Source: Pseudodesulfovibrio sp.
Lineage (GTDB): Bacteria; Desulfobacterota; Desulfovibrionia; Desulfovibrionales; Desulfovibrionaceae
DNA length: 64,000 nucleotides
Direction: 5' to 3'
Assembly: GCA_016744135.1 (NCBI GenBank)
Contig: JADGEX010000002.1
Span: forward strand, 806,001 to 870,000
In this document: positions 41,972-50,790 of the stretch, piece after piece
Layout: the number at the start of each line of letters is the position of its first letter
How positions within the stretch are numbered: position 1 is the first letter of the stretch
Position numbers and translations under genes: made by a program
The notes under the pieces: model-generated
What the model was told of the DNA's origin: nothing
Databases searched by the model: none
Seen by the model: only the letters and a program-made list of their open reading frames with translations

Positions 41972-43390
41972 CTATTTGCCGGGGATGATGTTGACGGCTG
42001 CATAGACAGAAGGCAATGCCCATACCGTGACGAAGTAGAAGATCACGCCCATGGCAACGCCTGCGCCGAGGCCTACACCGAATCTCGGAGTCCAGCGGAC
42101 ATCTTCAATGGCGGCTTTGTGCGCTTCATGATCAGCATCGATTTCTTCAGCGGTCTTGGGAACCATCTTCCAAGCCGGCCAGTTGTCCATGAACCAGTGG
42201 TGGACCAGCCAAATATTGACCAGCCAGATCATCGGAATCATGGGGAATTGTTGCGGATGAGAGAATCCCTTTTGGGTACCGAGGAACATGTGGGACGTCT
42301 TGTAGTAGACAATGTACAGCGCGATGGCGCCGATCAGAGTGACCACGGTGCGCAGGAGCACGTTGACGGGCATGGAATACTTCTTGGGCCAGTTGTCGCA
42401 GTAGAATGTGACGAATAGAGCCGGGACCAGGAAGAAGATAGCCATTTCACCGACATGCAGCCAACGCCAGTCAGGTGCGAATGCACGGCGGGTTCCTCGA
42501 ATAGCTTCGCCCCAGGTCAGTTCCTGCGCGAAGTAGAGGAAGAAGTGCATGGCAAGGGCAATGCCGATGATGCCGAAGAAGCATGCAAAGCGACGAGCCC
42601 AGTCGTTTTTGATCAGGTTGAAGGGATAGCGTTCCCAGATGGTTTCCACCAGCCAGACAACCACGGTGCAGCACATGATCCATGAGACATGGAAGTTGCC
42701 GGATACGGTGTCCGCAAACTGTTCCCAATATGGCGGGGCGATGGAAGTGAAGTATTGCCATGGATGATACAGAATACCCATGTGCGGGTGCATGGTGACA
42801 AAGTAGACTATCATGGACAAGAAGAAGGTCAGTATAAGGATGGAGAATCCCTTGGCCGGCTGCTTCATCTTTTGCCACGGAGCCTCTTCAAAGGCGACCA
42901 CCCATGCGGGCGAAAGCCAACTGGCAATGGCCGCGAACATGAGTACGGCCAGAGCCGAGTATTCGATTGCAAAGAAACTGGTAACGCCGGGGAGCTTTTC
43001 GAGCTGTTCCGGGTTGAAGTATGCAAGGCCGTAGTTGCCAAGCAGGCCTTCGAAAAAGCCCTTGATGAGCGCGACCAGAATAACCACCGAGATCGTGGTC
43101 AGGATTGCCCCTTTGACCAGTGGATGTGTGGTTTCAAGCCATTTGCGCTTAAATGGCCAGAAGTTAAAGATGTAGACCATCCAGATCATCATGATCAGCC
43201 ACCAACGGCAGTACATGTACCCCACGTATGGGGTGTACATGCGCATGATGCCGCGCGGGTCTTGAAAAATCCACCATGTGAGATAGAAGATACCGAGCGT
43301 CAGTACCAAGCTGACCAGTGCAGGGACAGGCCCTGACCAGCGCTTGACTAGCTTGCGTTCTTCCAAGTAGCCTTCGCCAAACCGTTCCAT
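41972..43390 (-). CDS. Multi-pass membrane protein, about 11 TM, unknown family
   Basis: 472 residues from the ATG at 43390, which has a perfect GAGGAGG; the longer reading does not. About eleven helices rich in Trp and aromatic residues, for example 'WWLIMMIWMVYIFNFW', 'GAILTTISVVILVALIKGFF' and 'FPMIPMIWLVNIWLVHHWFM'. Several His residues sit at helix ends ('HPHMGILYHPW', 'HHWFMDNW'). I do not recognise the family. Eighteen bases from the Tat MBL gene, so the two products probably work together at the membrane. Confidence 0.75.
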   Translation of the reverse strand: MERFGEGYLEERKLVKRWSGPVPALVSLVLTLGIFYLTWWIFQDPRGIMRMYTPYVGYMYCRWWLIMMIWMVYIFNFWPFKRKWLETTHPLVKGAILTTISVVILVALIKGFFEGLLGNYGLAYFNPEQLEKLPGVTSFFAIEYSALAVLMFAAIASWLSPAWVVAFEEAPWQKMKQPAKGFSILILTFFLSMIVYFVTMHPHMGILYHPWQYFTSIAPPYWEQFADTVSGNFHVSWIMCCTVVVWLVETIWERYPFNLIKNDWARRFACFFGIIGIALAMHFFLYFAQELTWGEAIRGTRRAFAPDWRWLHVGEMAIFFLVPALFVTFYCDNWPKKYSMPVNVLLRTVVTLIGAIALYIVYYKTSHMFLGTQKGFSHPQQFPMIPMIWLVNIWLVHHWFMDNWPAWKMVPKTAEEIDADHEAHKAAIEDVRWTPRFGVGLGAGVAMGVIFYFVTVWALPSVYAAVNIIPGK

Positions 43391-43451
43391 TCTAGCCTCC
43401 TCTTGAGGGGTTCCGGGATATGGGCCCCACCCCATTTCCCCGGTTGTTCGG

Positions 43452-43730
43452 TTACCTCCCGGATTTTCCCGGACCGTGTGTTCCTGCCATGGCCTCATAT
43501 ACGGCCGTGAGCAGGGCTTCGCGGTCCGGTGAATCCGGGTCCAATCCTAATCGTTCTGCTTCCATAGAAAGCAATTCCGGGGGAAAGTCGCTTGCGATGG
43601 AATCCAACTCCATTTTCGGACGTTTTATGTCCATTGGCGTTGGTTGTTCTTCGCCCGTAGCCACGGCAGCTACACGCTGCCCAGCCTTGAAACTTCCCCT
43701 GAAAAGTTGTCTGCGTGTCATGTCCGCCAT
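43452..43730 (-). CDS. Small Tat-signal-like protein
   Basis: 92 residues from the ATG at 43730 (AAGGGA upstream), overlapping the end of the GntR gene by 13 bases. Begins 'MADMTRRQLFRGSFKAG', a twin-arginine-like motif but with no clear hydrophobic stretch after it, so export is doubtful. The rest is acidic: 'PPELLSMEAERLGLDPDSPDREALLTAVYEAM'. Possibly a small subunit or chaperone-guided partner of the MBL protein; no family recognised. Confidence 0.65.
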   Translation of the reverse strand: MADMTRRQLFRGSFKAGQRVAAVATGEEQPTPMDIKRPKMELDSIASDFPPELLSMEAERLGLDPDSPDREALLTAVYEAMAGTHGPGKSGR

Positions 43731-44473
43731 ACTGTATTCCCTTCTTCCTGTTCCGCTTTTTCCCTGAGGGAACGGTACACCAGATCTGTCATGGGCACTT
43801 GTTCTCGTTCTTCGAGGATGTCGCACATTCTCAGAAAATAATTGGCAGTGATGGATCGTGCCCATTCCCCATCACGAGCTTGCAGTGCGTGCAGCAGTTT
43901 GATGTGGTCTGCGAATATTGCTTCACGCTCTTCGCGGCGCAGGGTAAAAAAAATGTTGTAGGTCGCCATGTCGGTGGAGCAGACCTGTTCGACCGTGCGC
44001 ACCAGAAAATCGTTGCCCGTACCGACGGCTACAAGTCGGAAAAACGTCAGGCTTTCGTTCCAAACTCGTTCAGCCGATTTTTGAAAGATGGAACGGGATA
44101 TGTTGACGCTGCATTGCTTGAGTTCTTCAAGATGACGTGCCCCGATATGATGGGCTGCATGTTCCGCCACTACGGGCAAGAGCATGAATGCCGCTTCAAG
44201 TTGGTCGGCCATGGCCTTCTCCGGGCTGAGATTGAGATCGAGTGGATTGTCGTGGGCGGGAGAAATGCCGACGCGAAGATAGCAGCCGCTTCCGGGACGG
44301 ATGGAAACCAACCCTCGTGCTTCCAGCGAATGCAGAATACCGCGAAGTGTGTTTCGACTGACGTCAAGCAAACTCACAAGCCTGCGTTCCGGGGGGAGCC
44401 GGTCACCGGTCTTGAGTTCCATGTCTTGAATGATCTGACCGAGTTTTTTGAGAGCCAACTCTTTCTTTCTCAT
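43718..44473 (-). CDS. GntR/FadR-type regulator with FCD domain
   Basis: 251 residues from the ATG at 44473. Winged helix-turn-helix 'LKTGDRLPPERRLVSLLDVSRNTLRGILHSLEARGLVSIRPGSGCYL' is standard GntR; the helical C-terminal part is FCD-like ('AEHAAHHIGARHLEEL', 'FFRLVAVGTGNDFL', 'DHIKLLHAL'), which usually binds a carboxylate with a metal. First gene of a five-gene operon, with ATTGG-N5-CCAAT palindromes upstream, so it is likely autoregulated and represses the operon until its ligand appears. Confidence 0.9.
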   Translation of the reverse strand: MRKKELALKKLGQIIQDMELKTGDRLPPERRLVSLLDVSRNTLRGILHSLEARGLVSIRPGSGCYLRVGISPAHDNPLDLNLSPEKAMADQLEAAFMLLPVVAEHAAHHIGARHLEELKQCSVNISRSIFQKSAERVWNESLTFFRLVAVGTGNDFLVRTVEQVCSTDMATYNIFFTLRREEREAIFADHIKLLHALQARDGEWARSITANYFLRMCDILEEREQVPMTDLVYRSLREKAEQEEGNTVWRT

Positions 44474-44509
44474 GTGACACTTGCCGCCTTTGCGCGTTTT
44501 TGTGCGCCT

Positions 44510-44524
44510 ATTGGAGTTACCAAT
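44510..44524. promoter_or_regulatory. GntR operator 1
   Basis: ATTGGAGTTACCAAT, a perfect ATTGG-N5-CCAAT palindrome 37 bases before the regulator start. FadR-subfamily sites are usually of the TGGT-N-ACCA type. Confidence 0.65.
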
Positions 44525-44600
44525 TAGCTGCCTGTACACATTGCAGCCAACAAAAATGTGTAAATTAGAACAAAAAGAACCAATTTATACTAATTACTAA

Positions 44601-44627
44601 ACCAATAGGTGAATTGGTAGAACCAAT
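44601..44627. promoter_or_regulatory. GntR operator 2 cluster
   Basis: ACCAAT-N6-ATTGGT (44601-44618) overlapping ATTGGTAGAACCAAT (44613-44627), the second ATTGG-N5-CCAAT copy. Another ACCAAT half-site lies at 44579. Two operators 100 bases apart could loop. Confidence 0.6.
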
Positions 44628-44676
44628 CAAGTAAGAACGTGCTGCTTTTTGGTATGACCGATTTACAACGGTAGAG

Positions 44677-44706
44677 CCTCGCTCAATGATGATTTATTGA
44701 GCGAGG
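44677..44706. terminator. Perfect hairpin after the PAS/GAF gene
   Basis: CCTCGCTCAAT / ATTGAGCGAGG, 11 pairs, 8-base loop, 36 bases after the minus-strand gene end; lacks a T run, so a weak or factor-dependent terminator. Confidence 0.45.
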
Positions 44707-44741
44707 TCGTAAGGAGGCGTGAGAATTTGGAGGTGTTGGGT

Positions 44742-46007
44742 CTATTTTTTGCGCTTGGCTGCGATGGCATCATTCAACGGTGTGAGTATGGAGTCGAATG
44801 CCTTGGCATCAAAATCAACAAAGCGGTTGGGCTCGGTTGAGCAAAGAATTAGTACGGTCCGTAGAATGTTTTTCTCATAGTATGGTTTGGCATAATAGGA
44901 GCGAATGCCTCTCGGGATAAACAGTGCCCAGTCAATGGGCTTGATGCTGTCGAGGGTGTCGTCCACAACGAGATGGTCGATTTTGAAGCGTGCGATATCT
45001 TCGGCAATGGTTCCCTTGTAGGAGAATTTTTCGCCAGGGGTCATGTCCGCCAGAGGTGCACCAACACCGGTTACGACAACGGTCTTTCTGCGGGTTTGAA
45101 TGTCGGAAAGCATGACGGCATTGCACCGCTTACCTATTTCGGACAGTTCAAGGACACGCCTGAGCATGTCGGAAATATTCGTGGCTTCATTGAATATTGC
45201 TTGTGTGTTTTCTGATTGTGTATTGGCCGTCTCTTTTTTCCCGATGTAAATAGGCAGTGCGGAAATACGGATCAGAGCGCTTTGTTTCCATGGTACCCAT
45301 TGTAATTCCACGTTGGCTTTGAGGGGTTCTCCTTGTGTTGAACAGAGATCAAGCGTCCCGTTCCATGGGCGATTAGGCAAGTCCGGCAGAATTGATTCCA
45401 TGATTTCGTCGTTTGTTTTGGGCGATATCTCTGTAAAATGGGGGAGCAGGCCATTCATGGCTCGCGGTAGAGCGAAAAGTTCACGTGCAGCCGCATTGGC
45501 CTGTTTGATTCTGAGTGACTGATGGTTCATCAGGATGACGGGAGTCGGTACATTATCAATGCGGAGCCGTGATTCGGCGTCGGTTTTCTGGATGTCTCGG
45601 ATAACATCCACGGTGTCATCGACATCCAGAAGATACCCGTAATAATACCGTGGATCGGATGAGTTTACGGCGCCGGTTAGTTTGAGCCACATAATCCCGT
45701 CAGCCGGGGTGTGCACTCGAAAGACTGTCGCCATAGTTCGGCCTTCTCGCACGGCTTCAAAGAAAGCATCAAGGAGATGGACGTCTTCAGGTAGAAGCAT
45801 TTGTTTTCGGAACGAGATGTTTTTTAGAAATAGACGGGCACTGTCTCCAAGTGGGTGCAGGGAGTAGTCGTTGAGGAATTCGATACGCGATCTGGCTATT
45901 TCTATTCGCCAGAGGAGAGCAGGGAAATCATCCACAAAACTTCGGAGGTCCTGCATGGGGATTGCGTGGTTGCTGGGGGCGGTTCCTGTGTTTGTATCGC
46001 GTGTCAT
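44742..46007 (-). CDS. PAS-PAS-GAF sensory protein without output domain
   Basis: 421 residues. First PAS-like region 'FVDDFPALLWRIEIARSRIEFLND' (about 22-135, with 'PRYYYGYLLDVDD'), second PAS 'RIDNVPTPVILMNHQSLRIKQANAAARELF' (about 148-265), then a GAF-like domain to the end ('MLRRVLELSEIGKRC', 'GVRSYYAKPYYEK'-like 'GIRSYYAKPYYEKN'). No kinase, GGDEF or DNA-binding part is visible, so it must act through a partner. No membrane segment. Monocistronic. Confidence 0.65.
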   Translation of the reverse strand: MTRDTNTGTAPSNHAIPMQDLRSFVDDFPALLWRIEIARSRIEFLNDYSLHPLGDSARLFLKNISFRKQMLLPEDVHLLDAFFEAVREGRTMATVFRVHTPADGIMWLKLTGAVNSSDPRYYYGYLLDVDDTVDVIRDIQKTDAESRLRIDNVPTPVILMNHQSLRIKQANAAARELFALPRAMNGLLPHFTEISPKTNDEIMESILPDLPNRPWNGTLDLCSTQGEPLKANVELQWVPWKQSALIRISALPIYIGKKETANTQSENTQAIFNEATNISDMLRRVLELSEIGKRCNAVMLSDIQTRRKTVVVTGVGAPLADMTPGEKFSYKGTIAEDIARFKIDHLVVDDTLDSIKPIDWALFIPRGIRSYYAKPYYEKNILRTVLILCSTEPNRFVDFDAKAFDSILTPLNDAIAAKRKK

Positions 46008-46166
46008 AGTGCCTCCTGTTGACCTAGTAGCAATTACTGTATTTCATGTGCTTGGTCAACGGGGGGAGGTGGTGATTAACAATTGATGTATGCCTTTCAA
46101 AATGAATTTCAGCTGGTTGCATTGAGCGATATGCATTGTTTATTCTGTACTCAAGGCCTTAATCCT

Positions 46167-46835
46167 TTATAGAAAGAGGGTTGTTTGTAGGCTTTTGACA
46201 GTCAATCCTTTCAAGCTGCAGAGGCAAATATCGGCTTTAGTAAGCACCTGTCCCGGCGAGTTCGGATTATCGAAACCAACACAGCGCATACCTGCATTTT
46301 TAGCGGCCAATACGCCATGGGTTGAGTCTTCGATGACAATGCAGTCCGCAGGAGAAGCTCCGATTTTTTTAGCCGCCAACAGGAATATGTCCGGGGCGGG
46401 TTTGGCCTCCTTGACATCGTTGCCGCCCACGATCGTCGTGATGGTTGTGTTCAGACCTATGGCCGTCAATGTGGCTTCGATAACATCCGTTGTATTGGAA
46501 GAGGCCAAGGCAAAGGGGATGCTCTGTGCTTTTAGATCATTAAGCAGGGAGACTATGCCGGGAATGGGGAGCAATCCTTTGGTCGCACCGAGGAAAGTCT
46601 TGTAATGTTCCATCTTGGCATCAGACATTTCTTGTGGTGTTGCTTTGAGTTGATACTTTTCCTTCATGAATTGCCATTGGCTGACACTGGAAGTGCCAAT
46701 GAGATGGCGGTATTCTTCTGGTGGACAGACGACGCCAAGTTCTGCGGCATACTCGATGAATATTTTTTCGTGGATAGGTTCGGAGTCGAAGAGAACACCG
46801 TCCATGTCAAAAAGGACTGCTCCAAGTTGTTTCAT
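46167..46835 (-). CDS. HAD-family hydrolase (beta-phosphoglucomutase-like)
   Basis: 222 residues. Nucleophile motif 'AVLFDMDGVLFDSEPIHE', motif II 'FALASSNTT', Lys in 'GGNDVKEAKPAPDIFLLAAKKIG', and acidic motif 'CIVIEDSTHGVLAAKNAG'. The Ser-Ser-Asn in motif II with the 'KP.PD' segment matches sugar-phosphate mutase/phosphatase types. Exact phosphate ester unknown. Confidence 0.88.
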   Translation of the reverse strand: MKQLGAVLFDMDGVLFDSEPIHEKIFIEYAAELGVVCPPEEYRHLIGTSSVSQWQFMKEKYQLKATPQEMSDAKMEHYKTFLGATKGLLPIPGIVSLLNDLKAQSIPFALASSNTTDVIEATLTAIGLNTTITTIVGGNDVKEAKPAPDIFLLAAKKIGASPADCIVIEDSTHGVLAAKNAGMRCVGFDNPNSPGQVLTKADICLCSLKGLTVKSLQTTLFL

Positions 46836-47207
46836 TGTATATTCTTTGACGTTTTGCGTCCGTTAGAAAAATTATCGGGCATGGTCACTCATCAAGGCTC
46901 ATGCGTCAATGATCGATTGTTCGATGGAAGTATTGATGAGTTCCCGGTTCATATGGTTTTTTTTTGCTCAATCGTTTGTCATGAAAAGGTTTTATCTATC
47001 GTATTCGTATAGGATAAAAAATAATGACAATTGTATGGATCTTCGTTGAGAAGGGAGAGTTTTACTCATTACGGAACAAGGGGGCGGTGGTTATACATAT
47101 GTCGTGATTATTTCCTATGGAGATATACGCTGACGTTTGGTACGAATATCGGGTGGAGTACCCAAAGGGTGTCTTTGGGGTGGGGAGAACCGTTGTGATG
47201 GGGGATC
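46836..47207. other. Intergenic, no gene seen
   Basis: 372 bases between divergent genes. No coding sequence, RNA gene or strong palindrome was found; it should contain the promoters of the HAD and PilZ genes. Confidence 0.5.
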
Positions 47208-47885
47208 ATGTCAAATTCAAAGACAGACGGCGCTAAAAAAGACGAGGAATTCAAGGTAAACCGCGAGCACTGGGCAGACCATTCCATTTATTATGGTGCC
47301 AGTGTGCATGTGAGTAAGATCTTTGAAGAGGAGAAGCTCAGTGGTCGTATCGTCGGTTTGAGCGAATATAACTATTTGATTCTCGAAATTCCGTTGGTTA
47401 TCGGGCATCGGGCGCGTTATACTCCTGGGTCTACAGTCATCGTGAAGTTCGTGAATGAAGGGACTGTTTACGGATTTTATTCTGAAATACTTCAGGTTCA
47501 TTACGATCCTGCCCCGATCATGTATCTCAAATATCCCAGTGAAGTTGAGTCCTTTGAATTCCGTGCATACAAGCGTTTCGCCGGTAGAACGCCTGCTCGC
47601 ATGTTCAATGATGAAGCCCATTATTATTGTCTTATTGATGACATTAGTTCCGGAGGATGCAGCCTTTCCGTGCATCAGGCCAGTCTCAAGGATAAAGAAC
47701 ATATTTCCCTGGATGAAAAGGCCCAACTTGTTTTCAGCCTGTCTGGTCTCGGAGAGATTGAGCTTACGTGTGTAGTTAAAAGCATGTCGCAAGAAGACGA
47801 TACACTTTGCTATGGCGTAGAATTTGATACCACCGGAGAATCTTTTGAGCAGATAAGGCAATACCTTGAAATGTTGTCACGTTGA
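47208..47885 (+). CDS. PilZ-domain protein (YcgR-like)
   Basis: 225 residues. N-terminal PilZN/YcgR-like half followed by a PilZ domain with the c-di-GMP motif RxxxR in 'YKRFAGRTPA' and 'DISSGGCSL' (D/NxSxxG). Such proteins bind cyclic di-GMP and alter flagellar or surface behaviour. Another PilZ gene follows 150 bases on. Confidence 0.85.
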   Translation: MSNSKTDGAKKDEEFKVNREHWADHSIYYGASVHVSKIFEEEKLSGRIVGLSEYNYLILEIPLVIGHRARYTPGSTVIVKFVNEGTVYGFYSEILQVHYDPAPIMYLKYPSEVESFEFRAYKRFAGRTPARMFNDEAHYYCLIDDISSGGCSLSVHQASLKDKEHISLDEKAQLVFSLSGLGEIELTCVVKSMSQEDDTLCYGVEFDTTGESFEQIRQYLEMLSR

Positions 47886-48032
47886 ATTGATATAAATTGT
47901 GCGGATAGAATGAGCTTGCGGCCATAGATTGGTTTCAGGCTTTTTTTTGTCAGGCACTGTGGAGGTATTGAATTTGCAATAACTTATGCTTACGGTATAT
48001 TCACGTCAATTTGTTGAAAAGCTTTCGGTAGG

Positions 48033-49022
48033 ATGATGATTAATTATATGGTCCGATCTAATTATCTGCATGAGGTGCAGCGCACCTTTGGCGGAACCGG
48101 TAACCTGGATGTCATGGGGTTCTTTACTCAGGCATTGTCGGTACTTGTGCCGATGATTTTGGTTATTATTTTATGGCGGTGCCGTAGGAAAATTATTTTT
48201 TTGGCTGCTCGATTGGTCACGCGGACTTTGTTTTCGCGACATCGCAAGATTATTGAAAATTATTTTGTCTCACGAGGTGTTGTTCTTGAAATTTGTCTGT
48301 ATTCCGGTGGTGGCGTCGGCCGTCGGTTGTGTAGTGCCCGTGTTACACGTGTGGTTGGTGGTAAGATGGAATTGCAGTTGCTCGATACCAATCCTGTGGT
48401 TGCCAAGCTAAAGAGTGCCCGTGTCATTTGCTTGATGAAGCCTTTTGCGTATTCAGGCAAACGGATCAATGCTTTTGTCTCATTTATCAGCCACATGGAA
48501 CGTCGTGGGATTGTGATCAAGGAATTGTCGGTGATGACACCTATTCGCTATAAGCGCATCATCCGTCGACAACATGCCCGGCAGCGCGTAGCTCGTGAAG
48601 GAACTGTTCGCGTCAAGGTGTGGAGTGGACGCAAGGCGAGTACCTTTTGGATGATGCGCCCGGATTTGCAAACGGTGAACAACCCTGCGCGTTATGGAGA
48701 GTATACACGTTTGGCCGTAGAGAATATCTCGGCTGGGGGTATGCGTATGTACGTGGTGAATCCTAAAGGGCCTCTGCCGCCGTTACAAAAGGGAAGTCAA
48801 TTGGTGCTTCGGGTCAGTATTTGGAATCCGAAAACCAAGAAGTATACGTATTTTACAGCATTAGGAACTATTCGTAGCCGTTTTTCAGGCAGGGGTGGGG
48901 CTATCGGTCTGGGGATACAGTTCACCTCAGAAGGCGAACCTGTCGGTAGCCGCTATAGTTGGCACACTGTTAATGGCGGTATCCAGTCGCTTGGGAAATT
49001 CCTTTCTCAGCTTCAAGATTAA
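48033..49022 (+). CDS. Membrane-anchored PilZ-domain protein
   Basis: 329 residues. One N-terminal helix ('ALSVLVPMILVIILWRC'), a basic linker, a PilZN-like part ('GGVGRRLCSARVTRVVGGKMELQLLD'), then PilZ with 'RRQHARQRVAREGTV' and 'NISAGGMRMYV'. Likely cyclic di-GMP receptor at the membrane. Downstream of the soluble PilZ gene, which suggests a shared task. Confidence 0.82.
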   Translation: MMINYMVRSNYLHEVQRTFGGTGNLDVMGFFTQALSVLVPMILVIILWRCRRKIIFLAARLVTRTLFSRHRKIIENYFVSRGVVLEICLYSGGGVGRRLCSARVTRVVGGKMELQLLDTNPVVAKLKSARVICLMKPFAYSGKRINAFVSFISHMERRGIVIKELSVMTPIRYKRIIRRQHARQRVAREGTVRVKVWSGRKASTFWMMRPDLQTVNNPARYGEYTRLAVENISAGGMRMYVVNPKGPLPPLQKGSQLVLRVSIWNPKTKKYTYFTALGTIRSRFSGRGGAIGLGIQFTSEGEPVGSRYSWHTVNGGIQSLGKFLSQLQD

Positions 49023-49043
49023 TAATACGAATCTGGCACGTTT

Positions 49044-49472
49044 CTATTTCTTGCAATCAGAACATAGACCATACAAGTACATCTTGTGGCGAAGCAAGGT
49101 AAAGCCATGTTTTTTGGCAAGCTGTTCCTGACGCTGTTCAATGACATTGTCCAGAATTTCAATATTTTTTCCACATTTTTCACAGATGAGATGGTCGTGA
49201 TGGTCTTTGCCGTAGCTCGCTTCATATCTGGTGACACCATCCGCAAAGTCCAGCGGTTCGACCAGGCCCGAGTCACTCAAAAGTTTGAGTGTTCGATAGA
49301 CCGTGGCTTGACCGACGGAATTGTCTCTTTTTTTGACTTTGGCGTAGAGTTCTTCTGACGACAAATGATTGTCATGTTTCAGAAGGGTGTCCAGAATGAG
49401 CCTGCGTTGCGGCGTCATCTTGAGATTTTCATTGGTCAGATATTCTGCAAAAACATCTTGCGGGGCTTTCAT
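49044..49472 (-). CDS. Fur-family regulator (PerR/Fur-like)
   Basis: 142 residues from the ATG at 49472. Winged helix 'KMTPQRRLILDTLLKHDNHLSSEELYAKVKKRDNSVGQATVYRTLKLL', regulatory metal ligands around 'YGKDHHDHLICEKCGKNIEI', and structural zinc pair 'CEKCGK' and 'CSDCKK'. Could be Fur or PerR; the sequence alone does not decide. Confidence 0.93.
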   Translation of the reverse strand: MKAPQDVFAEYLTNENLKMTPQRRLILDTLLKHDNHLSSEELYAKVKKRDNSVGQATVYRTLKLLSDSGLVEPLDFADGVTRYEASYGKDHHDHLICEKCGKNIEILDNVIEQRQEQLAKKHGFTLLRHKMYLYGLCSDCKK

Positions 49473-49679
49473 TGTATATCCCGTCGGTTTGTTTGAATTT
49501 CGATACAATCTCTCAATACGGGAAGCAATAAAGGGTGTCAAACAGTCCGTCATACTTTTTTTGTAGTTATTAAATCGTCATCTTTTGATCAATTTTCTTT
49601 TCAGCCTTGACATTCAAGGGCGTGGTTTCTACAACCTGTTTCCTGCAAAGCGATGTTGCCAGACAATATCGCCCCATGC

Positions 49680-49771
49680 GGAGAGGTGGCAGAGCTCGGT
49701 TTAATGCGCTGGTCTTGAAAACCAGAGACGGGGCAACTCGTCCGGAGGTTCGAATCCTCTCCTCTCCGCCA
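49680..49771 (+). tRNA. tRNA-Ser (anticodon UGA)
   Basis: Acceptor GGAGAGG pairs with CCTCTCC, CCA is encoded; anticodon stem CTGGT/ACCAG encloses CTTGAAA with TGA at 49716-49718; a long variable arm (class II) and T-arm GGAGGTTCGAATCCTCT are present. Reads UCA serine codons. Confidence 0.97.
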
Positions 49772-49806
49772 TATAACAATATTACTTCGTATCAAGAAGT
49801 GTCATA

Positions 49807-49831
49807 AGCCCTCGTCATGAGGGCTTTTTTT
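49807..49831 (+). terminator. Terminator after tRNA-Ser
   Basis: AGCCCTC-GTCAT-GAGGGCT followed by seven T, 36 bases after the tRNA. Confidence 0.9.
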
Positions 49832-49885
49832 GTTCCTTGTCGCATCTGAAAGACTGAGGAGTGGAGATGCTGGATATGTCAGGAG

Positions 49886-50164
49886 TTATTTTTGGGTGTA
49901 GATAAATAAAATTGTTGGTTCGGTTCCGTATTCATCATCCGCCATAAGCCCCATGCCGAGTAGCCAGGACATTGTGAGTTTGGCTTCGTCTTCGGAGGGG
50001 ACTTCGTAACGGACAGGGTGAAGGTTGTTGTCATCATTTCGATCTGAACCTTCGTCTTCGATGCCTACGTACCAATCTTCGTGTATGCCACCGTGATGTG
50101 TAATGTAGCGAAGTACTTTTTCTACCACGGCTTCGTTGACCTTGGGGGGAGTTGTGTTGGGCAT
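49886..50164 (-). CDS. Small acidic hypothetical protein
   Basis: 92 residues from the ATG at 50164; a GTG at 50185 could give seven more. Contains 'VVEKVLRYITHHGGIHEDWYVGIEDEG' and 'YEVPSEDEAKLTMSWLLGMGLMADDE'. Soluble, acidic, no family recognised with certainty. Read away from the tRNA terminator. Confidence 0.65.
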   Translation of the reverse strand: MPNTTPPKVNEAVVEKVLRYITHHGGIHEDWYVGIEDEGSDRNDDNNLHPVRYEVPSEDEAKLTMSWLLGMGLMADDEYGTEPTILFIYTQK

Positions 50165-50225
50165 GTTTTTGTCTCTAAGTATCACTGCCTCAACCTGTTT
50201 TATTTGGTTGAGGGCCTGTGAAAGT

Positions 50226-50447
50226 TTATATTTCTTGTCCTACCGGACCGAGTAGTTTCACAATGTCGTCAGCCTTTACGCTCTCGAATTTTTGATGGAA
50301 TTCATCGCGTTCGCGACAGAAGAGCCTTTCACTTTTTACTGGCCGGTACAGAATCATTTCTTGGTCGTCTTGCGCATTGGTGGCGTTGGTTACATTGTCC
50401 AAGGCAAAGTAGATATTGCCATTTTTTTTATTTCGGAAAAGAGCCAT
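50226..50447 (-). CDS. DUF1653-like small protein
   Basis: 73 residues from the ATG at 50447 (GGAG upstream). 'KNKKNGNIYFALDNVTNAT', 'QDDQEMILYRPV' and 'LFCRERDEFHQKFE' follow the DUF1653 pattern (K-x-G-N-x-Y, then M-V-x-Y-R, then a W/F-R-x-x-x-x-F end). Function unknown. Confidence 0.65.
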   Translation of the reverse strand: MALFRNKKNGNIYFALDNVTNATNAQDDQEMILYRPVKSERLFCRERDEFHQKFESVKADDIVKLLGPVGQEI

Positions 50448-50790
50448 ATTTGATCTCCATGTGATGGGTGCGAAGTTGCTTTTTGGGGAAGTAGAAGCTG
50501 TGTTGCGTGGACACTTGTAGCGTATTGATTGAAGTTTGGGCAAGTTGCTCAACGATGCTCAATATGGCTCTACACAATCGGTTTTTTTGGGTGTGTCATA
50601 AGGGAATATAATCTTAAATGATTGTATTATTGGGGTTTGTATTGTTTTTTGGCTTGAAGTTAAGAAGGCTTCTTTGCTTTTTATGAAGTGAAGCAGAGGC
50701 TATGAGATTCGTCTGGTTTTGTCATTGGACAGAACCATTAAAAATTTTATCTTTGTTGCGGCCGAATATTACAAGAAAGGTATTGTTCTT
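50448..50790. other. Intergenic, no gene seen
   Basis: 343 bases, AT-rich. No clear coding region or RNA gene. Presumably holds the promoter of the DUF1653-like gene. Confidence 0.45.

Noticed and set aside
49680-49771. tRNA with UGA anticodon as a possible tRNA-Sec
   Set aside because: tRNA-Sec has anticodon UCA and an 8-bp acceptor stem; this is a normal class II tRNA-Ser.
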